Assembly (NCBI GenBank): GCA_009784625.1
Contig: WRBI01000027.1
Coordinates: forward strand, 1 to 37,939
Length of the DNA: 37,939 bases
Direction of reading: 5' to 3'
Source: Oscillospiraceae bacterium
GTDB taxonomy: Bacteria; Bacillota; Clostridia; Oscillospirales; Ruminococcaceae
The position numbers and the translations under genes were made by a program. Below the pieces are notes generated by a model. It searched no databases. It was not told the DNA's origin and was given only the letters and a program-made list of their open reading frames with translations. Positions 15,735 to 25,305 of this stretch are shown here, one piece after another. Numbering within the stretch: the first letter of the stretch is position 1; every line of letters starts with the position of its first letter.

Positions 15735-17249
15735 GTGAGCACAGTGGCGGAGGGAACCGTAAGAGGCGAGTTTCTCCTGGAGATGAACGGGATTGACAAG
15801 CGGTTTCAAGGAGTGCATGCACTGAAGCGCTGCTCGATCAACCTTCGCGCGGGAGAGGTCCTTGCTCTGGTCGGCGAAAACGGCGCGGGTAAATCCACTA
15901 TGATGAAGATTCTCACCGGCATTCACAGCCCGGACGAAGGCGAGATATTATTTTACGGGCAAAAGGTTGACTTTAAAACCCCCAAGGCCGCGCAAGACGC
16001 CGGGATATCTATTGTACACCAGGAACTGAACTTGATGAATCACCTTACTGTAGCGCAGAATATCTTTATTGGCCGCGAAAGCAAAGGCTTCTTTTTAGAC
16101 GAGAAGAGCATCAACCAAAAGTCAGCGGCGCTCTTTGAGCGCTTGGGCGTTAAAATCGACCCCCAAGAGAAAGTACAGAACCTCACGGTGGGCAAACAGC
16201 AGATTGTTGAGATTGCCAAAGCGATTTCTTATGACTCAAAAATCATCATCTTTGACGAGCCGACCGCCACATTGACCGACGCGGAGATCGACGTGCTTTT
16301 TGAAATCATTGCCGAACTGCGCGATAAAGGCGTGGGTATGATTTACATATCCCACCGGATGGATGAAATCAAACGGATCACCGACCGCATCACAGTTTTG
16401 CGGGACGGTGAGTTTATCGGTACAAAAAACACGGCACAAATCGAGATCGGTGAAGTTATTCAGATGATGATCGGCCGGGTTACATATGAGGAACCCAAGC
16501 AGGCGAGCACAGTGCCCGAAGGCGCGCCTGTCGTGCTCAGGGTCGAAAATTTAAGTTCAGTGGATGTCAAGGGCATCAGCTTCGAACTTCACAAAGGCGA
16601 GATACTGGGTTTTGCCGGGTTAATGGGCGCAGGCAGAACCGAGACCGCGCGGCTGATTTTTGGCGCGGACAAAAGATGGTCGGGCGACATTTTTATAAAC
16701 GGGAAAAAAGTTGAGATCAATTCCCCGGCCGACGCGGTAAGGAACGGGATCGGTTACCTTTCTGAAGACCGGAAGCGGTTTGGCCTGGCCGTAGGGATGA
16801 GCGTTTCGGCCAACGCGGTTATGGCTTCACTTGACAACTACACCAGCGGGGGATTCATCAACGACACAAAAATCCGCGCAGTCTCGAAAGAGTATGTCGA
16901 AAAGATCAACGTCAAGACCCCGTCGGTCGGGCAGACGGTCAAAAACCTTTCGGGGGGCAACCAGCAAAAGGTTGTTATCGCTAAATGGCTGATCCGGAAC
17001 TGTGATGTGCTCATATTTGACGAGCCCACCCGCGGGATCGATGTCGGCGCGAAAAGCGAAATATATAAACTGATGAACGCGCTGGCCGAAAACGGAAAGT
17101 CGATCATCATGATCTCGTCTGAATTGCCCGAGCTCATCCGGATGAGCGACCGGATACTGGTCATGTGTGAGGGTGCACACACCGGCACCATGCCGATTGA
17201 AGAAGCCGACCAACACGCGATCATGACGTTGGCAACCCAAAAATCTTAA
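15735..17249 (+). CDS. Sugar ABC transporter ATPase, RbsA/MglA type
   Basis: Fused double nucleotide-binding protein of 504 residues that energises sugar uptake. The first domain has an intact Walker A (GENGAGKST), an LTVGKQQIVEIAKAI signature and a Walker B (IIIFDEPTATL). The second has the degenerate P-loop usual for RbsA (GLMGAGRTE) with signature LSGGNQQKVVIAKWL and LIFDEPTRGIDVG. Start: GTG 15735 is very close to AAGGGG, so GTG 15744 is an equally plausible start. It is followed by permease and binding-protein genes in tight order. By context the substrate is a deoxyhexose such as L-fucose. Confidence 0.93.
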   Translation: MSTVAEGTVRGEFLLEMNGIDKRFQGVHALKRCSINLRAGEVLALVGENGAGKSTMMKILTGIHSPDEGEILFYGQKVDFKTPKAAQDAGISIVHQELNLMNHLTVAQNIFIGRESKGFFLDEKSINQKSAALFERLGVKIDPQEKVQNLTVGKQQIVEIAKAISYDSKIIIFDEPTATLTDAEIDVLFEIIAELRDKGVGMIYISHRMDEIKRITDRITVLRDGEFIGTKNTAQIEIGEVIQMMIGRVTYEEPKQASTVPEGAPVVLRVENLSSVDVKGISFELHKGEILGFAGLMGAGRTETARLIFGADKRWSGDIFINGKKVEINSPADAVRNGIGYLSEDRKRFGLAVGMSVSANAVMASLDNYTSGGFINDTKIRAVSKEYVEKINVKTPSVGQTVKNLSGGNQQKVVIAKWLIRNCDVLIFDEPTRGIDVGAKSEIYKLMNALAENGKSIIMISSELPELIRMSDRILVMCEGAHTGTMPIEEADQHAIMTLATQKS

Positions 17250-17262
17250 GGGGAATCAGCAT

Positions 17263-18240
17263 ATGGGGGACAGGGTAAAAAAGATTCAGCTTCAAAAACT
17301 ATTGGCCTTTGGGTCATTGGTCATTCTGTATCTGTTTTTTGCATACGCGGGCCGGAACTTTGTCACTGTGCCCACCACATTGAACATACTGGCGCAGTCT
17401 TATTTTGTGGGATTTTTGGCAATCGGCGTCACGTTTGTCATCATTACCGGGGGGATCGACCTCTCGATCGGCACGGTGATGATCTGCTCAGCCCTGGTGG
17501 GCGGCGAGCTTTACCGGATACATGATATGCCGCTGTGGATTTGCATTATTGCCATGATTCTGGTGGGTACAACATTCGGTCTGTTTAACGGGGTAATGGT
17601 GACAAAAGTCGGGTTGCCGCCCTTTATAGCGACGTTGGGTACAATGATGGTTTCAATGGGGCTTGGGTCAATCATAACCAATGTGCAGTCGCGTACTTTC
17701 CCGACCATCCTTGAGGCGGATGCGTGGTTTGCCCGCGTATTCCTGCGCTCGGAAGGCAACTTCCCGATGGGTGCTGTCTTTCTGGGGTCTTACCTGATCA
17801 TTACCTTTATCATACTGAATAAGACAAAACTTGGCCGGTATATTTATGCGGTCGGCTCAAACGAAGAAGCTGTCCGGCTTTCGGGGGTAAACGCCAGCAA
17901 CTGGAAGTTGGCCGCTTATGTGATCAGCGGGCTTTCAGCCGGCATAGCGGCCATCTTCTTTTCGGCCGCTTACACGGTTATCGTACCCGGCACCGGTCAG
18001 GGTTTTGAGCTTTCGGCCATCGCCGCGGTGGTTATTGGCGGCACTTCGCTCTCTGGCGGGGTGGGGTCTGTCACCGGCACAATCATCGGTGTGTTCATCA
18101 TGAGTGTTTTGACTAACGGCCTTGTGTCGATGGGCCTGCCCGCACCTTATCAAGTGTTCTTTACCGGTGTCGTTGTTATTGTCGCTGTCTTTATGGACAT
18201 TCAGCGGACAAAAAAGGCGAACCAGGTTAAAAGAAAATAA
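17263..18240 (+). CDS. Sugar ABC transporter permease, RbsC type
   Basis: Polytopic membrane protein of 325 residues with about eight to ten hydrophobic helices. Family blocks are visible: FVIITGGIDLSIGTVM, GLPPFIATLGTMMVSMGL, GRYIYAVGSNEEAVRLSGVN and AIAAVVIGGTSLSGGVGSV. AAGGGG precedes the ATG, 13 bases after the ATPase stop. It forms the channel for the sugar with the adjacent ATPase and binding lipoprotein. Confidence 0.95.
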   Translation: MGDRVKKIQLQKLLAFGSLVILYLFFAYAGRNFVTVPTTLNILAQSYFVGFLAIGVTFVIITGGIDLSIGTVMICSALVGGELYRIHDMPLWICIIAMILVGTTFGLFNGVMVTKVGLPPFIATLGTMMVSMGLGSIITNVQSRTFPTILEADAWFARVFLRSEGNFPMGAVFLGSYLIITFIILNKTKLGRYIYAVGSNEEAVRLSGVNASNWKLAAYVISGLSAGIAAIFFSAAYTVIVPGTGQGFELSAIAAVVIGGTSLSGGVGSVTGTIIGVFIMSVLTNGLVSMGLPAPYQVFFTGVVVIVAVFMDIQRTKKANQVKRK

Positions 18241-18275
18241 ATATTGATCTTAAGAAACAGGAGGAACTTTTCACT

Positions 18276-19403
18276 ATGAAAAAAACACTAGCTATTGCGC
18301 TGGCACTGGTGATGTCTGTTGCCATATTTGCCGCCTGCGCGCCATCCCCCGCACCCGCGACCCCTGCCCCCGCCGCGCCTGCGGCCAATGCCCCCGCGGC
18401 CGATACGCCCGCCACAGACGCCGGCGATGGTGAAGAACTTTACATTTCGATCATCTCAAAGGGCTTTCAACACCAGTTCTGGCAAGCTGTTTACGCCGGA
18501 GCACGAGCCGCCGCTGAAGAATACGGCGTAAGCATCTTCTTTGACGGCCCCGAAAGCGAAGCCGACATTGACGTTCAAGTCAACATGCTCAACCAACAGC
18601 TTGCCCTTAACCCGGACGCCATTGCTCTTGCGGCGCTGAGCACCGACGCGGTCCTTTCGCAGCTGCAACAAGCTTATGACTCCGGCATTCCCGTTGTCGG
18701 GTTTGACTCCGGCGTGCCGGATGCTCCCGCCGGGCAGGTTCTGGCAAACGCTTCGACCGACAATGATGCCGCCGCCGCTCTGGGTGCCGAGGGCATGTTC
18801 CCAGCCATCCAAGACCAAATCGCGGCCGCCACTGCCGACAGCCCCGTGATCATCGCCGTTCTTTCTCAAGATGTAACCAGTGAATCAATCACCGGGCGTA
18901 CCCGCGGCTTTGCCCAGCGGATGCTAACCCTTGCCGGTGGTGTGAATGACAGCGTGGCCATCACAGGCGGTTTCGGCGCGATCAACACCGGTGACGCGGA
19001 CGCGGCTGTCCGCATCGAAGTAATCGTCGGCGCGACCCCGAGCATCGTTGATATGACCAGCGCCGCAAACGGCATCCTCACCATGCCCGGCCTGGCAGGC
19101 GTGTTTGCCTCGAACGAAGGCGCTGCCAACGGCATTCTGGCCGCGATCAACGCGGGCGCAAGCGTTCCGGAGGACGTCAGAATCGTCGGGTTTGACGCCG
19201 GTACCGTTCAAAAGGCCGCTGTTCAAGCCGGTATCTTCATGGGCGCAATCACACAGGACCCCTTCCACATCGGTTACTACTCTGTTTCCCTCGCGGTTCG
19301 CGCGGTTCGCGGTGAATCGATCAGCGACGTTGACACAGGCGCAAGATGGTGGGATGCTTCGAACATGAACGACCCTGACATTGCCCTGCTTCTCTACGAT
19401 TAA
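18276..19403 (+). CDS. Sugar-binding lipoprotein of the ABC transporter
   Basis: Extracellular sugar-binding protein of 375 residues, LacI/RbsB-like type I fold. A signal peptide ends in an FAAC lipobox (about residue 24), followed by an Ala/Pro-rich linker of about 30 residues. The binding domain starts at ELYISIISKGFQHQFWQAVY and includes NMLNQQLALNPDAIALAAL, PVVGFDSG and VRIVGFDAGT. AGGAGG precedes the ATG. Ligand identity is inferred from the isomerase and kinase downstream. Confidence 0.93.
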   Translation: MKKTLAIALALVMSVAIFAACAPSPAPATPAPAAPAANAPAADTPATDAGDGEELYISIISKGFQHQFWQAVYAGARAAAEEYGVSIFFDGPESEADIDVQVNMLNQQLALNPDAIALAALSTDAVLSQLQQAYDSGIPVVGFDSGVPDAPAGQVLANASTDNDAAAALGAEGMFPAIQDQIAAATADSPVIIAVLSQDVTSESITGRTRGFAQRMLTLAGGVNDSVAITGGFGAINTGDADAAVRIEVIVGATPSIVDMTSAANGILTMPGLAGVFASNEGAANGILAAINAGASVPEDVRIVGFDAGTVQKAAVQAGIFMGAITQDPFHIGYYSVSLAVRAVRGESISDVDTGARWWDASNMNDPDIALLLYD

Positions 19404-19421
19404 TTTCGACAATCAAGAATA

Positions 19422-19454
19422 GCGTGGGATGGTGTTTTAAGCACCATCCCACGC
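19422..19454 (+). terminator. Strong hairpin between binding protein and fucU
   Basis: A perfect 13-bp stem, GCGTGGGATGGTG with CACCATCCCACGC, loop TTTTAAG. No T tract follows, so it is more likely a partial terminator or 3'-end stabiliser that lets the binding-protein message exceed the downstream genes. Confidence 0.65.
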
Positions 19455-19481
19455 CTATATCTGCCCGGGAGTGTGATTCGA

Positions 19482-19910
19482 ATGCTAAAAAACATACCGG
19501 CCATATTATCGCCCCAACTGCTGAAAATTCTGATGGAAATGGGCCACGGGGACGAAATCGTAATCGCCGACGGCAACTATCCCGCCGCCTCAAACGCCAG
19601 AAACCTTGTGCGGTGTGACGGTCATGGCGTACCCGAACTGCTTGAAGCGATCCTTGCGTTTTTTCCGCTGGATGCACATGTCGATTGCCCGGCTGCCCTG
19701 ATGGATGTACCGAAAGGTGCGGACCGGCCGCCGATTTGGGCAAGGTACGAAGAGATCGTAAACAAGCATGAGCCGGGCAGCAAGATTGAGCGGATTGAGC
19801 GCTTTAATTTTTACGAACGGGGCAAAGCCGCTTACGCAATAATCGCCACGGGTGAAAGTGCGATCTATGCAAACATCATCCTAAAAAAAGGCGTTATAAC
19901 AGGAAAATAG
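19482..19910 (+). CDS. fucU: L-fucose mutarotase, FucU/RbsD family
   Basis: Cytoplasmic protein of 142 residues that interconverts sugar anomers before isomerisation. Typical segments are [20 protein letters not shown] (with the family histidine), [11 protein letters not shown] and [23 protein letters not shown] 19482 has GGGAG about 10 bases upstream; GTG 19473 is too close to the site. The stop overlaps the long frame of the isomerase gene. FucU together with FucI points to L-fucose rather than L-rhamnose. Confidence 0.93.
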   Translation: MLKNIPAILSPQLLKILMEMGHGDEIVIADGNYPAASNARNLVRCDGHGVPELLEAILAFFPLDAHVDCPAALMDVPKGADRPPIWARYEEIVNKHEPGSKIERIERFNFYERGKAAYAIIATGESAIYANIILKKGVITGK

Positions 19911-19930
19911 TGATTGGAGTGACTGTGAAG

Positions 19931-21697
19931 ATGGAATATCCTAAAATTGGAATCCGGCCAACAATTGACGGGCGTTGGGGCGGTGTGCGCGAGGGGCTTG
20001 AAACCCAGACCATGAATATGGCCGAGGCGGCCGCAAAGCTGATCAGCGAAAACCTTTTTTATGCCGATGGCAAGCCGGTGCAGTGTGTGATAGCCGACAG
20101 TACAATCGGCGGCGGGGCCGAAGCGGGCGCTTGCGCCGCAAAATTCGCCAAAGAAAACGTAATCGGAACGCTGACCGTGACCCCCTGCTGGTGCTACGGC
20201 AGTGAGACGATGGATCTTTCTTCCGATACGGTCAAAGCGGTCTGGGGTTTTAACGGGACCGAGCGGCCGGGCGCGGTTTATTTGGCTGCGGTTATGTCCG
20301 CCCACGCCCAGCGGGGCCTGCCTGCTTACGCCATTTACGGTCACGATGTTCAGGACGCGGGGGACACAAGCGTCCCCGCCGATGTGCGCGAAAAAATCCT
20401 GCGTTTTGCCAGAGCGGCAATCGCGGTCGGCCAGATGAAAAACAAAGCGTATGTCGGTTTAGGTTCGGTTTCTATGGGGATTGCCGGTTCTTTCTGCGAC
20501 CCCGCTTTCTTCCAGAAGTATTTGGGGATTCGCGCCGAATGGGTGGATATGACCGAGATTCTGCGCCGGATTGATCTTGGCATCTTTGACCCCGACGAGT
20601 ACAAAACCGCCCTCGCGTGGACGAAAGCAAACTGTAAAGAGGGTTTTGACAACAACGCCGAAGACAAACGCTTTACCGCCGAAGAAAAAGCGGAGCAGTG
20701 GGAGTTTGTGGTCAAGATGACGCTGATCTGCCGCGATATCCTGCTGGGCAACCCCAAGCTGGCGAAAATGGGCTTTCACGAAGAAGCGCTTGGCCGCAAC
20801 GCGATCGCAGGCGGATTCCAGGGCCAGCGGATGTGGACAGACTACAAGCCGAACGGTGACTTTACCGAGGCGATCCTGACTTCTACTTTTGACTGGCAGG
20901 GCAAGCGGCGCCCGGTTATTCTGGCCACCGAAAACGACGGCCTGAACGGAATGGCAATGCTTTTCAGCCATCTGATGGACGGCGCGGCGTCGGTTTTTGC
21001 CGATGTGCGCACTTACTGGAGCCCGGAAGCCGTCAAGCGGGTGACCGGATGGCAGCCGGACGGCAAAGCCAAAGACGGGTTTATCCACCTGATTAATTCG
21101 GGCGCGGCCGCCCTTGACGGCAGCGGCGCATCGAAAGACGATTCCGGCAGCAATGTCATGAAACCCTGGTGGGAAATGACCGACAGCGACATCAGCGCCT
21201 GCCTTGAAAATACCCGGTGGTGTCCGGCCAGCCGCGGGTATTTCAGGGGCGGCGGATATTCTTCCAAGTTCGAAACGGTCGGCGTTATGCCGGTCACCAT
21301 GACCCGCCTTAACTTGATCGACGGCCTTGGGCCGGTGCTTCAAATTGCCGAAGGCTATACGGTTGAATTGCCTGAAAAGGTTAACCACACACTGCTTTAC
21401 CGCACTGACCCCACTTGGCCCTCAACCTGGTTTGCGCCGAAACTGACCGGCAAAGGTGCGTTTACCGATGTTTACAGTGTGATGGCCAACTGGGGCGCCA
21501 ACCACGGCGCATTCTGCTACGGCCACAAGGGCGCGGATCTGATCACATTGGCATCAATGCTGCGCATTCCGGTTGCCATGCACAATGTGGATGACGAAAA
21601 GATATTCCGTCCCCATGTGTGGGCGGCGTTTGGCACCGACAACCGCGAAAGCGCCGATTATCGCGCCTGTCAAACCTATGGGCCGATGTACAAATAG
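19931..21697 (+). CDS. fucI: L-fucose isomerase
   Basis: Mn-dependent ketol isomerase converting L-fucose to L-fuculose (and D-arabinose to D-ribulose). At 588 residues it matches the family length (E. coli 591). It starts with [18 protein letters not shown], and catalytic and metal segments are intact: [42 protein letters not shown] (Glu), [13 protein letters not shown] (Asp) and NWGANHGAF (His). ATG 19931 aligns with known N-termini; GTG 19925 with GGAG at 5 bases is an alternative. The start lies 20 bases after fucU. Confidence 0.96.
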   Translation: MEYPKIGIRPTIDGRWGGVREGLETQTMNMAEAAAKLISENLFYADGKPVQCVIADSTIGGGAEAGACAAKFAKENVIGTLTVTPCWCYGSETMDLSSDTVKAVWGFNGTERPGAVYLAAVMSAHAQRGLPAYAIYGHDVQDAGDTSVPADVREKILRFARAAIAVGQMKNKAYVGLGSVSMGIAGSFCDPAFFQKYLGIRAEWVDMTEILRRIDLGIFDPDEYKTALAWTKANCKEGFDNNAEDKRFTAEEKAEQWEFVVKMTLICRDILLGNPKLAKMGFHEEALGRNAIAGGFQGQRMWTDYKPNGDFTEAILTSTFDWQGKRRPVILATENDGLNGMAMLFSHLMDGAASVFADVRTYWSPEAVKRVTGWQPDGKAKDGFIHLINSGAAALDGSGASKDDSGSNVMKPWWEMTDSDISACLENTRWCPASRGYFRGGGYSSKFETVGVMPVTMTRLNLIDGLGPVLQIAEGYTVELPEKVNHTLLYRTDPTWPSTWFAPKLTGKGAFTDVYSVMANWGANHGAFCYGHKGADLITLASMLRIPVAMHNVDDEKIFRPHVWAAFGTDNRESADYRACQTYGPMYK

Positions 21698-21743
21698 TGG
21701 AATTTGGTTCTAAGTTTCCGTTTTGCGTAAGGAGTTGACAGCG

Positions 21744-23138
21744 TTGCCTTATTATCTTGCGATTGATATTGGCGCGTCAAGCGGGCGGCATATTATAGGC
21801 GGGTTAGAGGACGGCAAGCTGGTAATCCGCGAAGTTTACCGCTTTAAGAATGGCTTTGTCAAGAAGAACGGCCGCCTTTGCTGGGAAAGCGACGCCTTGT
21901 TCGAGAACATTCTGGCCGGCATTGCCAAGTGCGGGGAAGTCGGCAAAATTCCCGCCGGTGTGGGCATTGACACATGGGGGGTGGACTTTGCTTTGCTTGA
22001 CGAGGCCGGGGGGATGATCGGCGACGCGGTGGCTTACCGGGACAGCCGGACAGACGGGATGGACAAGGTAGCCGACGCCGCAATCGGTGAGGATGCGCTC
22101 TACGCCAGAACCGGCATCCAGAAAATGTCGTTTAACACCATCTATCAGATGCTGGCCCTGCGCACCGGACAGCCCGAACTGCTTGAAAAAGCAAAAGGGT
22201 TTCTGCTCACGCCGGAATATTACAGCTATCTGCTTTGCGGGGTTAAAAAGCACGAGCAGACGATTGCCTCGACCACCGGGCTTGTGTCGGCCGCCACGCG
22301 CGAGTGGGATTTTGACCTGATCGAAAAGCTGGGGCTGCCGGCCGGCCTCTTTGGTGAGATTGTCAAACCGGGCACAAAACTTGGGCCGCTGCGCCCCGAA
22401 ATCGCCGAGCGGGTCGGTTTTAGCTGTGATGTGATCTTTCCCTGCACCCACGACACCGGGTCGGCCGTGGTGGCCGCCCCGCTGGACGAAGACAGCCTTT
22501 ACCTTTCAAGCGGCACCTGGAGTTTGATGGGCGCTGAACTGCACCAGCCCATCTGCACCGAAGAAAGCCGGGTCAGTGCGCTGACCAACGAGGGCGGCTT
22601 TGGCAATCGCTACCGCTGCCACAAGAACATCATGGGGCTTTGGATATTACAGAGCATTAAAGCCGAAACCGGCGATGTGCACAATTACGCCGATCTGCGG
22701 GCGATGGCCGAAGCGGCCGATGGCTTCCCCTCGCGAATTGACGTGAACGCGCCGCGGTTTATGGCTCCGGACAGCATGGTTGACGAGATCAAAACCGCCT
22801 GTGCTGAAAGCGGCCAGCAAGTCCCCGAAACCCTTGGCCAGCTCACTTATCTGGTATATCAGAGCTTGGCCGGCTCGTATGCGCAGACTGTCGCCGCAAT
22901 CGAGCGCCTAACAGGAAAAAACTATACAACCATCCGCATTGTAGGCGGTGGCAGCCAGGACAGCTACCTGAACGCTCTGACCGCAAAAGCCTGCGGCAAA
23001 AAAGTGACGGCAGGGCCGGTTGAGGGTACGGCCATTGGGAATATTTTGGTACAGATGATGGCTATGGGCGAGATCGGGGGAATCGATGAGGCCAGGCAGC
23101 TGGTCAAACGTTCGTTCCCGCTTGAAACGTATCAGTAA
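21744..23138 (+). CDS. RhaB-type deoxyketose kinase (rhamnulokinase/fuculokinase)
   Basis: FGGY-family kinase of about 464 residues that would phosphorylate the ketose at C1. It resembles E. coli RhaB along its whole length: AIDIGASSGR, VGIDTWGVDFALLDEAGG, AYRDSRTDGM, HDTGSAVVAAPL, YLSSGTWSLMG, NIMGLWILQ and RIVGGGSQDSYLNALTA. Paired here with FucI, its expected product is L-fuculose-1-phosphate; L-rhamnulose is the alternative substrate. The start is TTG at 9 bases after AAGGAG; upstream TTG codons in frame lie on or before the site. No aldolase gene follows. Confidence 0.9.
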   Translation: MPYYLAIDIGASSGRHIIGGLEDGKLVIREVYRFKNGFVKKNGRLCWESDALFENILAGIAKCGEVGKIPAGVGIDTWGVDFALLDEAGGMIGDAVAYRDSRTDGMDKVADAAIGEDALYARTGIQKMSFNTIYQMLALRTGQPELLEKAKGFLLTPEYYSYLLCGVKKHEQTIASTTGLVSAATREWDFDLIEKLGLPAGLFGEIVKPGTKLGPLRPEIAERVGFSCDVIFPCTHDTGSAVVAAPLDEDSLYLSSGTWSLMGAELHQPICTEESRVSALTNEGGFGNRYRCHKNIMGLWILQSIKAETGDVHNYADLRAMAEAADGFPSRIDVNAPRFMAPDSMVDEIKTACAESGQQVPETLGQLTYLVYQSLAGSYAQTVAAIERLTGKNYTTIRIVGGGSQDSYLNALTAKACGKKVTAGPVEGTAIGNILVQMMAMGEIGGIDEARQLVKRSFPLETYQ

Positions 23139-23142
23139 AAAC

Positions 23143-23180
23143 CAAAGCGCGCCCACCCAAGTTTGGGCAGGCGCGCTTTG
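23143..23180 (+). terminator. Terminator after the kinase gene
   Basis: CAAAGCGCGCC pairs with GGCGCGCTTTG across an inner CCC/GGG stem. It separates the transport/isomerase operon from the repressor operon. The T tract is only TTTG-ATT. Confidence 0.75.
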
Positions 23181-23196
23181 ATTAACTATGTGTGTT

Positions 23197-23228
23197 CAAA
23201 TGGACATATATAGGTTTATTTTGGCCAT
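23197..23228 (+). promoter_or_regulatory. Operator of the deoxysugar regulon, copy 2
   Basis: CAAATGGACAT begins the element and TTTTGGCCAT ends it; 26 of 32 bases equal copy 1 at 15509-15540 with identical internal spacing and identical distance to the -10. The right half deviates from perfect symmetry (GGCCAT for GTCCAT), so this copy is probably weaker. It lies in front of the DeoR-type gene, implying autoregulation. Confidence 0.78.
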
Positions 23229-23232
23229 CATA

Positions 23233-23262
23233 TTGTATCCAAACCGATCTGGGTGCTATACT
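23233..23262 (+). promoter_or_regulatory. Promoter of the deoR-E2-E3-E1 operon
   Basis: TTGTAT (23233-23238), 18 bases, TATACT (23257-23262), immediately after the operator and 54 bases before the repressor ATG. Confidence 0.7.
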
Positions 23263-23316
23263 GATAACAAGCTGAGAATACGGTCGATAGTCAAACGAAA
23301 AACCGGAGGTGGCCGG

Positions 23317-24081
23317 ATGGTTGAGCGCAGGGCATCGGTTCTTAAATATATTCAGTCCAAAGGCGAGGTCAGCACAGACCAGCTTTTCAGCCAGTTCCCC
23401 GAGTGTACTCCAAAGACCATCCGGCGGGACCTGATTCACTGGGAACAGGCGGGGGCAATCTTGCGCAGTCACGGAAAAGCGCGGGTCAACCGCCAATATC
23501 TCTACCAGCTCGAAGCGCAGTACTCAATGCGCGAGAGCGAAAACGCACAGGTTAAGAGTGAATTGGCGGCCGCCGCCGTTGGGCTGCTCGGCGGGCACAA
23601 CACACTCTTTCTTGACGCGGGTACGACCACGATGGCACTTGCCCGCCAGCTGCCCGACAAAAATTTTACCATTCTCACCGCCGCGCCCAACATCGCGCTG
23701 ACCATTGTCGGCAACAACGCACAGTGTACCGTGCTGCTTACCGGAGGGCATTTGAACCCCAAGACGCTGGGCTGTGCCGGTTACAGCAGCGCCGACCTCA
23801 TCAAACAGATTAACATCGACCTTGCGTTTATGGCGGTTTCGGGGTTCACAATTGCCAGCGGATTTATGGTCGGCGAATATTTCGAGTCAGATTTAAAGCG
23901 GGCGGTGGTCGCAAAATCCGAACAGGTTATCCTGCTTATGGACAGCTCAAAGATCGGGGTGAGTATGCCGTTCACATATGCCAGGCCGTCTGAGGTGGAT
24001 ATCGTGATCTGTGACCGGATGATCGATTCTGAAACGGAAAGTCATCTCCTGTCAAAGGGAGTTAAAATCATCAAGGTGTAG
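23317..24081 (+). CDS. DeoR/GlpR-family transcriptional repressor
   Basis: Regulator of 254 residues. The N-terminal DeoR helix-turn-helix (ERRASVLKYIQSKGEVSTDQ, then TPKTIRRDLIHWEQAGAILR) is followed by the sugar-phosphate sensor domain with FLDAGTTTMALARQL, LLTGGHLNPKTLG and LMDSSKIG. DeoR proteins are usually released by a phosphorylated sugar intermediate, here perhaps the ketose-1-phosphate. GGAGGT lies 6 bases before ATG 23317; the frame upstream (from 23188) runs through the promoter and is not used. Only 10 bases separate it from the E2 gene. Confidence 0.92.
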   Translation: MVERRASVLKYIQSKGEVSTDQLFSQFPECTPKTIRRDLIHWEQAGAILRSHGKARVNRQYLYQLEAQYSMRESENAQVKSELAAAAVGLLGGHNTLFLDAGTTTMALARQLPDKNFTILTAAPNIALTIVGNNAQCTVLLTGGHLNPKTLGCAGYSSADLIKQINIDLAFMAVSGFTIASGFMVGEYFESDLKRAVVAKSEQVILLMDSSKIGVSMPFTYARPSEVDIVICDRMIDSETESHLLSKGVKIIKV

Positions 24082-24091
24082 GAGAAGAAAT

Positions 24092-25300
24092 ATGGCGAAT
24101 ATTGTATTGTTGCCGCAAATTGGCATATCGGAAGAAAGCGCCGTGCTGACTGCCTGGCATGTGAAAGTAGGCGATGTGGTCAAAACTGGCGACCATCTGT
24201 TTTCTCTTGAGACCGGAAAATCATCCTTTGATGTTGAGTCTGAGTTTTCGGGCAGTGTGTTGGCGCTGCTTGCGCAGGAGGGGGACGAGCTTCCGGTAAA
24301 GTCACCGGTCTGTGCCATCGGCCGGCCGGGTGAGGCGGTCGATCTGCCAAAACCGGAAGCCGCAAAACCGGCCGAACCGGTTGGGGCGCCGGCGGAAAAT
24401 AAACCCGCACCACTGCTGATCGAAAGGCCGATCGCCGAACACACAGGCGTTTCGCCGCGCGCCAAACGTCTGGCCGCGAAAAACGAGATTGATCCGGCTT
24501 TAGCGGCACCCACCGGCCCGGATGGCCGGGTACTTGAGCGCGATGTGCGCGCACTCATCCAAGACGGGGTCAGCCGGACACCGGCGGCAAACACGACCTC
24601 ACCCGCGCCCGCGGCAGAGTATGAAGACAAACCGCTGACAACCATACGCAAGACAATCGCCAGCCGGATGAGCGAATCTTTGCAAAATTCGGCCCAGCTC
24701 ACCCACACCCACTCGTTTGACGCGGCCAACCTAATGGCTTACCGAAGCCTGCTCAAAGAGGGCGGCGACCTTGCCGGAATCACGCTGGGTGATATGGTTC
24801 TGTACGCGGTTTCGCGGACACTGCCCGACTTCCCCGACATCAATGCGTGGTTTATGGGTACGTCACTGCGCGTTTTCGGCACAGTGAATCTGGCCGTTGC
24901 GGTGGATACCGAAAAGGGGCTGATGGTACCGGTCATCTTTGGTGCGTCAAACATGTCTCTGCTTGAGATATCAAACGAAGTGAAAAGGCTGGCTGAGGGC
25001 TGTAAAACCGGTTCGATCGATCCGAGCCTGCTGAGCGGGGGCAGCTTTACCGTCTCCAATCTCGGGCAGTTGGGTGTCGAGAGCTTTACGCCCATACTCA
25101 ACCCGCCGCAGGTGGGGATTTTAGGCGTAAACACCATCACCACCCGGGTCCGGGAAGTGGGCGGCCAAGTGAAAACCTACCCGGCCATCGCCCTTTCGCT
25201 GACCTACGATCACCGGGCGATTGACGGCGCGCCCGCCTCCCGATTTTTGCAAGCGCTTTGCAAGAACTTGGAAAACTTTACAACCCTGCTCGCGAGGTGA
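24092..25300 (+). CDS. Lipoyl acyltransferase E2 of a 2-oxoacid/acetoin-type dehydrogenase complex
   Basis: Core subunit of 402 residues that accepts an acyl group from E1 on a lipoyl arm and passes it to CoA. It has a single lipoyl domain (1-78) with the lipoylated K43 in LETGKSSFDVES, an Ala/Pro linker and a peripheral-subunit-binding domain (about 121-156, SPRAKRLAAKNEIDP). The acyltransferase domain has the catalytic DHRAIDG motif (H374). Residues GKSSFD replace the usual DKA after the lipoyl lysine. The gene order E2-E3-E1 in a sugar regulon is unusual. Confidence 0.92.
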   Translation: MANIVLLPQIGISEESAVLTAWHVKVGDVVKTGDHLFSLETGKSSFDVESEFSGSVLALLAQEGDELPVKSPVCAIGRPGEAVDLPKPEAAKPAEPVGAPAENKPAPLLIERPIAEHTGVSPRAKRLAAKNEIDPALAAPTGPDGRVLERDVRALIQDGVSRTPAANTTSPAPAAEYEDKPLTTIRKTIASRMSESLQNSAQLTHTHSFDAANLMAYRSLLKEGGDLAGITLGDMVLYAVSRTLPDFPDINAWFMGTSLRVFGTVNLAVAVDTEKGLMVPVIFGASNMSLLEISNEVKRLAEGCKTGSIDPSLLSGGSFTVSNLGQLGVESFTPILNPPQVGILGVNTITTRVREVGGQVKTYPAIALSLTYDHRAIDGAPASRFLQALCKNLENFTTLLAR

Positions 25301-25305
25301 TGAAT

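Noticed and set aside
23188-23316. Upstream extension of the DeoR-type gene
   Set aside because: The open frame runs through the operator and promoter; GGAGGT directly before ATG 23317 fixes the start.
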